From Hydractinia symbiolongicarpus (lineage: Eukaryota > Cnidaria > Hydrozoa > Anthoathecata > Hydractiniidae): a stretch of 64,000 nucleotides of DNA. Of this stretch, positions 20,946-33,277 are shown piece by piece (position 1 is the first letter of the stretch; each line of letters opens with the position of its first letter). Position numbers and translations under genes: made by a program. Location of the stretch: positions 17,982,001 to 18,046,000 of the forward strand of contig NC_079884.1 in the NCBI RefSeq assembly GCF_029227915.1. Reading direction: 5' to 3'. The notes below the pieces were generated by a model. That model searched no databases, was not told where the DNA came from, and saw only the letters and a list, made by a program, of their open reading frames with translations.

Positions 20946-22610
20946 CGTTCAAAACAGGTGAAAACTCTTGCATTATTGCTTCAAACTGTCAAGATAAATG
21001 ATAATTCAGTCCATGTGGATCCGAACATTTTATTTCAACGACCATGCTGATTGATTGAACAAAAGATTTAACCAAGTTCTTTAAATACGAGCTAACCCCT
21101 GCACCGACATTGTAGTTTAAATATAGACAAACAAAGCAATCCTCGGTAAGACAGTAAAGGAATCGTCCATAGGAAGGAATCAACTTATGTTCTTGATGGA
21201 GGAGCCTTATTTCATCGTGCTTGTTGGAATCTGGCAGCAACATAAATAACTGATATGTTATAATGCAAATAAAAATTAGGAAATTTGGAAAGACAGTGCC
21301 AATCCATCTAATTTTACCATCACCACGCCACCCATGATCAGATTTAGTATATTAATTGTAGGCTACGGAGATTTTTTCCATGTCATTGACACAACAATTG
21401 CACGTTTGGTATGTAACTTTAGAAATGATCTACAAGAGAAGAGAAGTGACATTCACGACTTCATAAACATTTTTTCGGTTGTAACCATACAAGTCCTCTA
21501 GCATGAATAAAATTTTCTTTAGTCCCACGATTCTCAAAAGTTTGAAAGCTATTTCGAATTTTACTTGCCCTTTCATTACTTTTCAACATATACACATTTT
21601 CCTTTGCTAAAAATGCTAAGTATTTATTCACGTAGAACGCTCCTTCACTGGTAGATATCCTTATGTTACTCAACCCGCAACTTTCTGTACTTTCGTCAAT
21701 TCAACATAATTTTAGAACCGTGGAGTTTTACCAAATTTTCCGTCCTTTACCTATTGGTATAAACTTTACATAAGGAATATAATCCATTTATTTAAAGACA
21801 GATGGATTCATTGGCATGTCTTTTAACGACTCTGGGACAATTAAGTTGCTTTCTCCTAGAAAATGTGCTAAAAGTAAAAGTCCATACCTTGGCACATACT
21901 ATTATGGACGAACCAACAAAAATTGTAATGTCAATCAGTAATTACCCTCGGAATAAACGCCAGCTTGGCTTCGAGTAACTACAGTTAAAGGTTTGAACTT
22001 ACTACTAGTGCAGTGTAAAACACTTGGGTAGGCGACCGCCAGCGGGCTGTACACGAAATTCTGAATGTGTGCATTTATTATAAGCGAGATTTTTCGACTG
22101 CAAAATATTTAAACCCCGAAATTCAACGTTCGTGGTTACAAATTTTCGCGAATAAAGCCTTTTTTTACATTTCGCAGGTTCGGCAAAAATGTTTTTTTCT
22201 TTGCTAGCGTTTGGTATTTCAGCTCAAAAGGTCATGACACTGCTTATTTTTTTATTATGGAAATTAGTATACTTTCCCTATTCGCAAAAGTTCTTGCACC
22301 ATAATTCTTCCATGCACACGAAATCGCGAAAGTTTTTACCGCGAAATTAAGTCTAAATCGTTTATTCAACCAAGCGTACGCGTGAGTTGATGGAGATAAT
22401 GCTTCTTTTTAGAGAGTTAATTAACTCCGTCATTCTACGCCACTCATTTCAAAAATAGTAGACGTTTGCAGCGAATCGAGATAAAAAACAATTTCTTTAA
22501 ATTAGAAGCATATATTGCATAAAATGAAAAATATGTTAGTATTAGCAAAATAAATATTTATTTAAAGTAGATAATACCAGCGGCGAATTTTAGTTTTCTG
22601 ACTGACCATG
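20946..22610. other. Gene-poor host DNA
   Basis: Only short frames without recognisable domains, all rejected. Nothing supported. Confidence 0.4.
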
Positions 22611-22652
22611 AGTTATCATGCCACTACCGCACGAGGTAGTGGCATGATAACT
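22611..22652. repeat. Perfect 18-bp hairpin
   Basis: Arms AGTTATCATGCCACTACC and its exact complement around a 6-base loop GCACGA, in a gene-free stretch. It could be a small foldback, a template-switch product or an RNA hairpin. Confidence 0.8.
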
Positions 22653-25600
22653 GATGATAACTTTATTTCATTTTATTTGCTTTTATATCCAATAATTTTG
22701 TAAAACAAACCAGAACTTTTTAGAGATAATAAATATACTGAATAGATGTTTGAACTATTACGTGTCTGAACCACTAGAGTATCCTTAACTCAAAATTGAC
22801 CATATAAAAGCCCATGGAACCTCGATCATATGTACCTCAAAATTTCACAGGTAATGTTGTAACCTCATCTTTGTTTAAGAAAATTTCTAATATGTAATAA
22901 TTTCGCATCATCCATAAATACAACGCAAAACTGTAGCTACACCGAATCAGAAAAATCCTACTTTTGGAGAAAAAGTATTCTTTGCCTCTTGCAGTTGTTA
23001 CGAACTTTTCAAGCTTACCATCAATAAATCAATGCACGCTTTTTATAAGCAACATCTTGTAAGCAATATTTGGCTCAAATGCTTTAAGAACCCAGCAATT
23101 TGTAAGACACCCAGTCTAAAGTGAGTAAACAAAACAAGAAAACAGAGAAACAAAAGGCATTAAAAAACAGCTTCTAAAACTCGTTTACCCAAGCTGGGCA
23201 ACAGCTGAGTCTGTAAAATACAGAAAATTAAGCAGCCTTAAACATCAGCCAAAGTTTTGTGTTGCTTATAAAAAAAGAGTGTGTACCTCTAAAAACTTAC
23301 AATTACAGTAATCACTAAAATAAAACTATAGTCAACCTGTAAATTACTGGTACAGAATTTTTTTTTAGAAAGAAGAAGTTAATAGAAGTTCCAGTTGATC
23401 GCTAAAAAGCTAAAACGTGCAAGGAATGTTTTGTCATGCCACGCCCTTTACAACTGTGAAGCACGTGACTTACCGATTATTTATAAGGTCCAAGCAGGAA
23501 ATAAAATTAATTTATACACAATGCCACATCTTTAATCATCGTCCAAATCTTAAACGTTTTTAATCTTTTTTTGGTTATTTGATCGCAAACATCGATTACT
23601 TTGTCTAAATTATCTTTATCTCATTATGAATATTTAGTAACATCTATCTCGATCCGGAGCATGAAAATCAATTACTCCAAACATTAAAGGTCAATGGTCA
23701 AAAATTTAATTAAAACAAAACTTGATCATAATTGTGACACACTGTTTCTGATCCACATTTTACACTTCCAATATTGAGATAGATAATTCGCAAGCGCATG
23801 AAATCGGTTTAAAATTACGACAACATCGAAATTGGCATGAATTAATTTGGAATTGTTTTATAGGGGGCTAATATTAGTATTCACTACCTGACACTCAATA
23901 TTTGTTATTCCACAAGTGTCTTTGTTTGGAATAAAAATACAGGGTGTCAAGCTGAACATATTCGGCATAAAATGCTGCCATTGATTAATCTGTTTTACCC
24001 ATATTTTTAAATTGCTATGCCAAGTTCTTAATACACTCAGAAGTCTACCTAGGTCAATTCTCAGAGTAAGAAGCAGTAGAATTACAAACCATTTTAGAAT
24101 TATGTGGCTTGCTAGCTAGGTATTTTCACTTTTCACCGAAATTTAAAAAGGAAAATAAAAACATTTTTGTTGCAGACAACTACTGTATTTTGGTAGTTTC
24201 ACGTTTTACCGCGAGGTAGACATAGCAACGATTGAGCCTCAGTCCACAGTTGCAGCTTAGTAAAAAATAGTAAAAAAGATTTTGCGAGAATAACAAATAA
24301 AAAAATAATGCTGGCTAGGATAAAAGTTCTTATCCAAACTGAAATACTGGGCTAGCTAGCTGGCTAGCTTTTTAGGATGCTCCCTCAAATCTGCTTGCAG
24401 CCAAAATCTTAAAATTGGTTTGTTTAAGATTTTTACACGGCTAAAAATGTGTTTAAAATATTAATCCTAACATGTAAAACAAAATAAGAATGGAATACTT
24501 TCATAATACAGACCATTTAAAAGGAAAAAGGTCCAAAAAGGACCTTCAAAATTGCTACAGCTATACACGCTATACAGCTGAAACATCTCCCAATCAGCTA
24601 GAACTTTATGCTGTAATTACGAAAAGGATCGGCGAATTACGGGGCAAATAACATTACTATTTAAAATAATGCAGTTTTAATAACCCCCTGGTTGAATTTT
24701 TTTTTGGAAAGATCAAAGGAATAAGCTACTATTTTAGCTCACAGACAGACGTATTCGGGTATTATACAAGATTAAAATTAAAATATCCTGCTTTAATAAG
24801 TACATTAAGACTTGGTAGAAAGATACATTTCAACTGTCCTTTCAACACTCTTGAAACCTGTTGGATTTAATTCTGTTGTTTATTTTTAGGCTACATCGGT
24901 GTTTTTCTTTGCATTATAACAACATCAGCAGCAATTTATCGCATATTTAATGAATCTTTATTAAATCTTACAGAAATTTTAGCATTTTCTACTAGCTTGG
25001 TTTTTATACAAGATATTTTATTAAAATAAGGATTAGAGGTTTCGCATCAAGTGACATAAAAAATAAATAAATGTTATGTATGTACAAGCTACATAGGGCA
25101 ATTTGCAAACTCTGCAATTTAAGACTAGATATATATATATGAATCATTGCCAATTGTCAACAAAACATCATTCTAATTCTTTATAGCTGGATTTAAAACT
25201 ATGTGCAATTTAAATTTATATACCAAACAAAAAGTACAGAAGGTACTGGTGTTAACTTGAGGGAGTAGGACAAATATCACGGGCAAATTGCCTTAATTTG
25301 CATTCAAATCTCATAAGTTACATGTTTAAAATTTTAACAAAAACAAATTCTATGAATCTTGACAAGAACTTGTATTACTAAAACCTAAATAATTTTCTAG
25401 GGAAGCTGCAAGTTGCAAGTTACATCACGTGATGTTTACCTCAGTAAAAACAACCCCAAATTTTCATGATGTTTAACCGGTTCGGCTTTTTGTTTTTTTT
25501 CCAACGAATTTAAAAGATCAATGAAAGTCAACTCTTGAGATAAAATTTTAAAATGCTTTAAACATGAGGGATTGACATAAATTTAATGGATACTGCTGGT

Positions 25601-26778
25601 TTTGATGTTGTATACTGTAAAACACAAAGCCTGAGGTAAAAAGTACAAACCGAGCTTGCGAGGTCTGTGCACATGTCCGTTTTATTACCTGACTGTATCT
25701 GGTCGGCAATTAAAAAATTCCTTTGTAAACAAAATAAACAAAGCTGTATTTAAGTTGCTATTCCTAAGGCACCAAGGAAGAAAAAACGTATGTTCGATTT
25801 TGATACTTTTTGATTCAAGATTGTTCGGTATTAAAATTTTGTAAGTACATAAAACAAATTCGAATCAATGTTTATGTAAATTGAAACGATAAGATGGTTT
25901 TAGGTGAGCCACTTTTAAATTTTTTGTGTGCTATGAAAATGTTTTTTATTTGTTTACGTCTTTATATATGTTTACCATGTTAATAATGGCTTCAAAACAG
26001 GCTAGTGTGGCTTCATACAAAGACCTGTTAATAAGCCGTAAACCAATTAAATCATCAGATTTTTTCATACTAACCGGTTTTTTGTAACAGTCAGGTAATA
26101 TTATATGATATTAACCGTATATATATATATATATATACACATTACATTTCACTTCTAAATTTACTAGCAAACATTAATAAAAATATATTCACATCATTCT
26201 AAAACATGTGACTAGTTTTATGCAAATAAAAACTTATTTATTGGTTTTGCGTGTATATATACACTATTTTTATCATATTCATGCAGATTCAATTCGTTGC
26301 ACAATTTTGAAAATGTATTAACGGAGGGTGCTAGTTCTGTTCAATGTTGGTGCTTTACAGAAATGTTAGTCTTTGCTTTAATTAGGAAAGGGGCAAACCC
26401 TCACATTTGCATTATTTCATTTATCATTTATTTATTCATTCATTCATTCATTCATTGATTTAGCAGCATCTTCCATCAGTTAAAATATCATTAAAATAAA
26501 AAATCGAAAAATTCTAATACCAATGGTAGTAAAATATATAATAATTTAATATAAAATAAAACAGCACAAGGTGCAAATGACCACAAAGAATAAGGTACAA
26601 CAATCACGTGTGAACAAAATATGCAACCACACCAAGATAACTTGACAGACTTGCCAAAAATTCATCAAACAAAAATGTTTTTGACCAAGCCAAACCGGAA
26701 TCATAAGATGCCCATCGAAAAAGTGGATATTAAAACCCGAGCCTGTCTTTCAATAAAAAAGAACCCAATCAACGTAGC
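22653..26778. other. Long gene-free host interval
   Basis: AT-rich DNA with short simple repeats (TATATA at 25129-25140 and 26119-26136; ATTC units near 26438). I see no gene, RNA or transposon with supportable ends in these 4.1 kb. Confidence 0.45.
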
Positions 26779-27363
<585 letters not shown>

Positions 27364-27972
27364 CAATTACATTTTTACAACTCTTTTATTGTAAATAACT
27401 GATTTTATTACACGCTTTTTGCCTCGATTCACAATCAATTATATTTTACTTGTATATAAATGTACTGCATGTACGCTTTTCCAGGTGGTCTCTGGCCTGG
27501 ATCATTCCCATATTGACTATATCCCTATAAAAAGAAATATATAGCTACCTATATTCCTCCTGAATCACCTTTTTTCACAAGCTAATTGCTATAGGCATAC
27601 AACATCATCGACCATCACCGCACACCGTATCTTTACAAAGCAATTTAACTTCCTGAACGAAGCGAAATTGTGTACCACGTTTGCTACGCGAATTAACCAT
27701 CAAGGGCGCTCAACTTTTATTGATTTTCGTCAAGGTTACGCAGGGCGGATTTAAAATAGCCTGATCGCCTTACCAAATTGTGATTACCATAATAATACCA
27801 TATATTATAAATAATTATAAATATAAATATAATATTTTCTCTTTTATTGGCAACTAATATCGAATTATCAGGATAAATTTCTTTCAATACACAGGGTTGT
27901 TTTAAATAACTGACAAGTTTTGTTTAATTATTTTTTGCAATTCGACCTTGAAATAATTTCGAACGAGAGATA
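27364..27972. other. Gene-free AT-rich DNA
   Basis: No gene or repeat structure that I can support between the Penelope-like fragment and the Harbinger derivative. Confidence 0.4.
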
Positions 27973-28098
27973 AGCCTGTGTCACACTTATGAAGCAGATG
28001 CAGAAGCAAGTGAAGTAAGCATGCGCAGTTAGTGCGAAGCAAGAAGTGAAGCAAGATGCGAAGCAAGTAGCTCACACTAGCTCAAGAAGATCACTTGC

Positions 28099-28206
28099 AC
28101 AACCTCGTCCCCAGGACCTCTTTTCGCTTTTTTGATATCGGGGGTTCTTCTTCGCGCCATCCCCCGATATCAAAAAAGCGAAAAGAGGTCCTGGGGACGA
28201 GGTTGT
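28099..28206. repeat. 108-bp foldback insertion with perfect 46-bp arms
   Basis: Two perfect 46-base arms (ACAACCTCGTCCCCAGGACC and so on) flank a 16-base loop. CACTTGC directly flanks both sides, consistent with a 7-8 bp target duplication as for hAT elements. It is nested in the Harbinger derivative and must be young, as the arms are identical. Confidence 0.85.
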
Positions 28207-28228
28207 CACTTGCATTCTTTTGTTAAAC

Positions 28229-28690
28229 ATGGATGAAGAGGAGTATTTAGTTTTGATTTTGGGATATTTGTTGTTGAAAAAACGACGGCACAGGCGACGA
28301 GAAAAAACTCTAAATATTTCAAGAAAAGTATGGGTTCGCAAAATTTTTAAGCATCGTGAACAACGTGGTGTTTACCATACGCTGGTTCAAGAAGTGCTGC
28401 TTGGGGACAGAGAATCTTATTTCAAGTTAGAATTTTTTATAATTTTTTAGCTTAAGTTTGTGGGAAGAATTTGTTTTATATAATAACTGAGTAATAATTG
28501 AAGCCTGAGTCTTTCCAGTACCTCTTAAATGTTATTGATCCATCGATAGCAAAGAATGATACTCGATTTAGAAAAGCTATTTATCTTGCTAAACAATTAT
28601 CTTTAACAATTCATTATCAAGCTGGGAATCTTTTGTTTTTATCTTTGGGGTCTTTATCAGATTTATCATACAAAATTGTACATTTCCTGA
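28229..28690 (+). pseudogene. Harbinger transposase N-terminal fragment
   Basis: Reads MDEEEYLVLI from the ATG, then SRKVWVRKIFKHREQRGVYH and LVQEVLLGDRESYFK, the classic N-terminal block of HARBI1-type transposases. After a stop at about 28450, matching sequence resumes at 28501 (KPESFQYLLNVIDPSI, TRFRKAIYLAKQLSLT). An intron or a small insertion lies between. The DDE nuclease domain is missing altogether. Confidence 0.7.
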
Positions 28691-28842
28691 CAACTTCGGC
28701 AAGTTTTTCATCTGCCATATTTGTTGTTATGAAAGTTCTGCTTTTTTGTTTTTTGTTTTTTACTATTTGCTTCACTTGCACACCTTGCATTACCTGCTCA
28801 CACTACAATAATCATGAAGCAAGCGTGAAGCAGATGAGACAA

Positions 28843-28882
28843 TGAAGCAAGAATATCAAATTTTTTTGATATTCTTGCTTCA
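28843..28882. repeat. 18-bp perfect hairpin in Harbinger derivative
   Basis: Arms TGAAGCAAGAATATCAAA and its complement, with a TTTT loop. It is built from the GAAGCAAG subterminal repeat of the host transposon. Confidence 0.8.
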
Positions 28883-29044
28883 ACGTTTGCTTCATGCTTT
28901 ATGCTTGCTTCACTCGCTTCAGTCATGTTCACATTAACTTGCTTCTGCATCTGCTTCTGCATCAGCATCTGCATCTGCTTTATAGGTGTGACACAGGCTA
29001 TAGAGAAATGTGTGTTCTAGCGCAGTCGCGTGCGCGCAATGTAG

Positions 29045-29273
29045 TGACGTCACCGCCCAGCCACAGCAAGTCCATAATAGTCACCGCACCATCCAAGACC
29101 TAGTCCATATTGATCCACATAATTCAAGGACATGTCCCTATTAATCATCACAGTGACGTCATCAAGATCCTAGCGCAATTCCCTAAAAATCATCGCGCAT
29201 ACAAGGGAAATTCCCTAATGATACTAATATTCATCAAAAATCAACGCATGCGCAATAAAGAGGGAAATTCCCT
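29045..29273. promoter_or_regulatory. Enhancer-like cluster of CRE and kappaB-type palindromes
   Basis: Perfect CRE palindromes TGACGTCA at 29045-29052 and 29154-29161, and perfect AGGGAAATTCCCT palindromes at 29204-29216 and 29261-29273. CRE is the site for CREB/ATF factors and GGGAAATTCC fits the NF-kappaB consensus. The cluster lies at the left end of element B, upstream of its first genes. Binding is inferred from sequence only. Confidence 0.5.
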
Positions 29274-29348
29274 GAGGAAAATAACAGCCTTAGTTTTGAC
29301 CATTATGAAATCGTCGGACAATGCTAAATCCATGCAATAAAAGAGAGA

Positions 29349-29444
29349 ATGAATACACATTCTGTCAAACAATTACACGATATTGCGAAAGGTCGTGGAC
29401 TTAAAGGGTATTATAGACTACGAAAAGCTGAATTGGTTGCCTAA
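29349..29444 (+). pseudogene. SAP-like small gene of element B
   Basis: Starts in an AATAAAAGAGAGAATG context like the ankyrin gene of element C. It reads VKQLHDIAKGRGLKGYYRLR and KAELVA, matching the SAP-like gene at 57249-57509 (LGLKGYSTLKRIDLVEA). A stop follows, though a proline-rich frame continues to about 29600. SAP motifs bind AT-rich DNA; the role here is inferred. Confidence 0.5.
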
Positions 29445-29586
29445 TTGGATGTGCCACAGAGGCCACCCAGAAGGGTTGGACAACGAAAGCCCATAAGGCC
29501 GGTAACCATACTACCAACGCCGGAGGCCATGGACGTCTTCGAGAAACAGGAAATGTCGAAAAATCGATCGATCGTGCAAAACCAAG

Positions 29587-31923
29587 ATGCAGGAATGGTA
29601 CAACTGGCTAGTTGATGCCATCCCAAATCCTATAAAAGAAGGGGTCAAGAGTACTTATGCAGCATGTAAACGCGGGCTAATGGAGCTCTATAGCAGGGTA
29701 GCAAACACAAGACCTACGCTCCATGATGAAGTCGAACAGGAGGCTAACAAGGACTATCTACATGAACGGCCGGGGAAAGATTTTACACCACAGGATCATA
29801 AGCATGCTCTTTACAGGACCTTCCGGACTTTCCGAATTCCTGGTATAGGAGGTGCCGACGTTGATGGATATATCGGGATTGTATGGCCAAACGTAAGAAC
29901 ACTAATTGAGGGGCAGGTAGAAGATATGGGCTCAGCGAAAGTACAGCTGTTGCTATGGATTATGTGGGGAAAACCATCAAATATAGAAGGGGCTAATGGG
30001 AATGAGGAGTACATTGAGGTGAAGAAAGTCTTCCATACTAATATGGCCCCGGCATTCCAGGGTAACAACATAGATGACATCCTGGATGGGATGTTCGCCC
30101 AGATCAAAACAGGCGTGGAAAATTCGGCACTACCAAAAAGTAGCTTTACAATATCCCAAATCCTACACCTCGACGTAGACTTCCATAAATTGAAGCTAAC
30201 GAGGGTCTCATCGTATATAGAAGCACCTAAATGGATAGCCTCCAAGAACGCCATTATTAACCCGAAAAATGAAGACGAGGAGTGTTTCAAGTGGGGCATC
30301 TTCGCTGTCTACATCATGAGGAGATTGAAAGAGATCCACAAAGAATCAGCAAGCTGAGGCCCAATGTAGGCCACTATAATTGGGAGGGTATAGGGTTCCC
30401 TACATGCACCAAAAGCATAAGCAAATTCGAGGATAACAAGCCCGACATTGCAGTGAACGTCTTGTATATAGAGGGAAAGAAGATCAATATCCTGAGACGA
30501 TCACATCATAGCGGACGTGGCAAGCAGGTGAATCTACTCCTCTGGGCGAGAAGTACGACACCCAGGACATTGGCTGTATTGGGGTATAAGGCTAGAGCCC
30601 CTTACGGACCCAGACATGCTTCTCATGTTCGAGAAGGGTATAAGAAGGGGTATAACCCAGGCCGTACACCGATATGCCAAGGCTAATAATAAGTACATGG
30701 GAGAGCAGTATAATCCGGATGAGGAGTCTTCTTACCTTCAGTATCTTAATGCCAACAACCTATAGGCTGGGCGATGCGTCAAGACTTGCCAACGGACTGG
30801 TTTAAATGGATGTCCGTCGAGGCATTCACTGAAAGGCGGTTCATCAGGAAGCTTGTTGAGGTCAACAAGCATGGGTACATTTTGGAGGTAGATATCGATT
30901 ATTCCGAGGAATTACATGAGAAACATAATGAGCTGCCGTTCCTGCCTGAGCGAAGGACGGTCCAAAAGGTTGAGAAATTGATACCTAATTTGGAAAACAA
31001 GCGTAAATATGTGGTGCATATTAGAGCCCTTTACGAGGCCATAAAACATGGTCTTGAATTAAAAAAAGTATACAGGGTGATCCGGTTCAACCAGAAGGCG
31101 TGGTTGAAGGGGTACATTGATCACAACACGAGGTTGAGAACGGCTGCCAGAAACGAGTTTGAGAAGGACTTCTATGAGCTCATGAACCTCTCGGTGTTCG
31201 GTAAGACCATGGAGAATATCAGAAACCACCGCAATATTCTACTGTTCACCAATGAGGACAAGTACATGAACCTCGTAATGAAGCCTAATTTCAAGGGTGG
31301 TGGCAGGTTCAGCAAAAACCTACTGGGTGTGGAGATGGGCAAGACTGAGGTGAAGATGAATAAGCCCATGTATATTGGACATGTCAAAAATGGTGATGTA
31401 TGAAATTCATTATGACTACATGCAGCCCAAATACGGTAGCAATCTCCAACTCTGCTATATGGATTCGGACAGCTTCGTTTACCACATCAGAACGGAGGAC
31501 TTTTACAGGGATATAGCGCAGGATGTTGAAGAACGATTCGATACGAGTGCATATAGCAAGGATGATAGAAGGCCTCTTCCCATAGGCAAGAACAAGAAGG
31601 TGGTGGGTTGGATGAAGGATGAATTAGCTGGCAAAATCATGACAGAGTTCATCACCCTGAGGGCCAAGCTATATGCGTACAAGAGCTTTGCCAAAGAAGG
31701 CGGTGTTCGCAAAGCGAATGGTGTGAAAAGGTGCGTCACGGAAAAATCCATCACCTTCGATGACTATCGCCGATGCCTGAAAGAGGAGCATGGAGATATC
31801 TACAAGAACCAGGTGTTTATTCAAAACAAGGGCCATAAGGTTTACACGCAAGAGGTAAACAAGTTGTCTCTTAACAAGGCGGATGATAAACGAATCGTAC
31901 AACAAGATCAAATTAGGCTATAA
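29587..31923 (+). pseudogene. Family B DNA polymerase of element B, internally deleted
   Basis: The N-terminal region (29587-30290) is intact up to NPKNEDEECFKWG, the same junction as in element C. After about 30560 the sequence jumps to the segment before motif A (LTDPDM-type, about 30612). The zinc finger, exonuclease and endonuclease VII-like regions are therefore deleted, about 1.2 kb compared with C. Motif A is damaged by a stop at 30762. Motif B ([13 protein letters not shown], about 31185) and motif C (YMDSDSFVYH, about 31460) survive. There is a further shift near 31390. Not functional. Confidence 0.85.
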
Positions 31924-31931
31924 GGAAACAA

Positions 31932-32267
31932 AATGGACAACAAGAAAGGAGAGTCATTACAAAGCTCCCAAAGCATCCGGGAAGAGTTGCACAGGGACAC
32001 AAGTTGGCAGCACTGATGAAGAAGAGGAAGGAAGAAATGAAGCAACAAGAGGGTACTGTAGAGCCTGCAGTCAAAACCTCTTCTGAGCCCACTTCTATGC
32101 AGTCAGTTCACATCTATGGAGTTGGAGCGATAGCCGTGATTGCTATAGGAGTAGGCGTCTGGTATAAATTTGACAGGGGTGGGAATGAAGCCAACAAGCC
32201 GGCGGCTAATCCGGAGCCCCAACAGGGCAAAACCCAACCAAATATCGATTTTTTCAAAATGCAGTAA
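31932..32267 (+). pseudogene. Small membrane protein (43932 family), frameshifted
   Basis: A lysine-rich N-terminus, a hydrophilic spacer, one membrane segment (VHIYGVGAIAVIAIGVGVWY) and the conserved end NIDFFKMQ match the gene at 43932-44271 of element C (end KIDIFKMR). The N-terminal part is in another frame. It follows polymerase in both elements. A small virion membrane or membrane-fusion accessory role is possible; function unknown. Confidence 0.6.
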
Positions 32268-32273
32268 TAATAA

Positions 32274-32536
32274 ATGACAACAAGCAACCATGATGAAAAC
32301 ATGGGAACAAAAGAGACCATGATTATTGATGCCCTGTGGGAGTCTGTCAGGCTCGTGTCTTACACAATTCTAATCGCTATAGGTGGAAAGAAGGCGTTGG
32401 GGTTTCCAGGCCAGGTGCTAAGATGGATACGGAGGACGGCTTGAAACTAGCTGGGTACATGAGTGCAGCGATACTGTTCGACGAATATGCTATAAAACAA
32501 GGGTGGTACAAGAAGTCCCTGATATCTCCAAAATAG
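32274..32536 (+). pseudogene. Conserved 80-residue protein, one frameshift
   Basis: Starts at AATAATAAATG. It matches the intact gene at 44282-44524 almost residue for residue: LWESVRLVSYTI, then SRPGAKMD-x-EDGLKLAGYM and YAIKQGWYK. A one-base shift lies near 32402. Two amphipathic or membrane helices are likely. Function unknown. Confidence 0.7.
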
Positions 32537-32554
32537 ACCACATGGTAAAATTTC

Positions 32555-32575
32555 TATATCTCCAAGAGAGATATA
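32555..32575 (+). terminator. Gene-end stem-loop, element B
   Basis: TATATCTC and GAGATATA pair perfectly (8 bp) around CAAGA, 18 bases after the stop of the 32274 gene and 6 bases before the next ATG at 32582. Confidence 0.5.
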
Positions 32576-32581
32576 AAAAAA

Positions 32582-32773
32582 ATGGAAGAGACCAAGCAGT
32601 GTTTTAAATGTTTAAAATACCTCCCCTTGAGTTAGTTTAAGTCAAAGGGCAAAGGTCAACTTACAAAAACATGCATTCCCTGCCTTGATTTCGGGAGGGT
32701 TTCAAAAGGCCACGCCAAACGCCGTAATTATATGCAACAAATAATGCATTACGGCGGGCACAGTATGTCATAA
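32582..32773 (+). pseudogene. Zinc-finger protein with in-frame stop
   Basis: Reads CFKCLKYLPLS, stop at 32633, then FKSKGKGQ and CIPCLD. This is the same C-x2-C...C-x2-C finger as the HNH nuclease of element A (7109) and the gene at 32777. About 63 codons in total. The second finger gene follows at once, so this looks like a tandem duplicate in decay. Confidence 0.55.
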
Positions 32774-32776
32774 CAA

Positions 32777-33274
32777 ATGGACATCAAATGCTGTAGGACG
32801 TGCAGGGAAATTTTACCGCCACATAAGTTTAAAATTAGGGGCAATGGTCGAACCAAGACCTGTATAGGTTGTCTTGATAAAGCTAAGGAGAGGCGGGCGG
32901 CCCCTAGAAATAAGGACATCGAAGACATTGAAATAGACCCCCTTGCTATTGATAAAAAAATTAGGGGTTTTCAACAGGATGAAAACTATGTGATTTTATA
33001 TGATCTCTTTACATACAGGATCATACCCCGGTACGTCGAGCTCATTGAGGATAGTCCCGAGAAGGCAAGGCTCGTTGAGAGATATCGCAATGCGCTAAAG
33101 TGCCTTGAAAGTAAATTAACATATACTCCAACACCCCTCGAATACAAGGCTCGAGGGACCAAGCTCTGCCTTGCCTGCCAGGGGTCCTTGGAAAACAAAC
33201 ATGGAGGCGTGTTAATCTGTTCAGGCTGTGCCGCCCTGTACCCTAAGATACATTATCGAAAGAGGATCAATTAG
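32777..33274 (+). CDS. Zinc-finger/zinc-ribbon protein
   Basis: Intact 165-residue protein. Residues 5-33 hold the finger CCRTC...CIGCLD shared with the HNH nuclease of element A. The C-terminus has a second, ribbon-like four-cysteine site: CLAC, then CSGC with a 15-residue spacer. The middle is helical and charged. The HNH catalytic residues are absent. Such two-ribbon proteins in large DNA viruses are sometimes late transcription factors, so a regulator is possible, but I cannot assign a family. The start is ATAACAAATG; the stop is 3 bases before the ATPase ATG. Confidence 0.6.
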   Translation: MDIKCCRTCREILPPHKFKIRGNGRTKTCIGCLDKAKERRAAPRNKDIEDIEIDPLAIDKKIRGFQQDENYVILYDLFTYRIIPRYVELIEDSPEKARLVERYRNALKCLESKLTYTPTPLEYKARGTKLCLACQGSLENKHGGVLICSGCAALYPKIHYRKRIN

Positions 33275-33277
33275 TAA

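Larger units (their letters stand above)
27973..28999. mobile_element. Harbinger-type DNA transposon derivative
   Basis: Ends AGCCTGTGTCACAC and GTGTGACACAGGCT are perfect inverted repeats, extending with GAAGCAGATGCAGA-type subterminal repeats. A 3-bp duplication ATA is at 27970-27972 and 29000-29002. It contains only the N-terminal part of a Harbinger transposase plus a nested foldback, so it needs a helper to move. Repeated GAAGCAAG/CTTGCTTC units fill both subterminal regions. Confidence 0.8.

Noticed and set aside
29811-30299. Minus-strand frame opposite the polymerase N-terminus of element B
   Set aside because: Shadow frame; the plus-strand reading has clear homology to element C.
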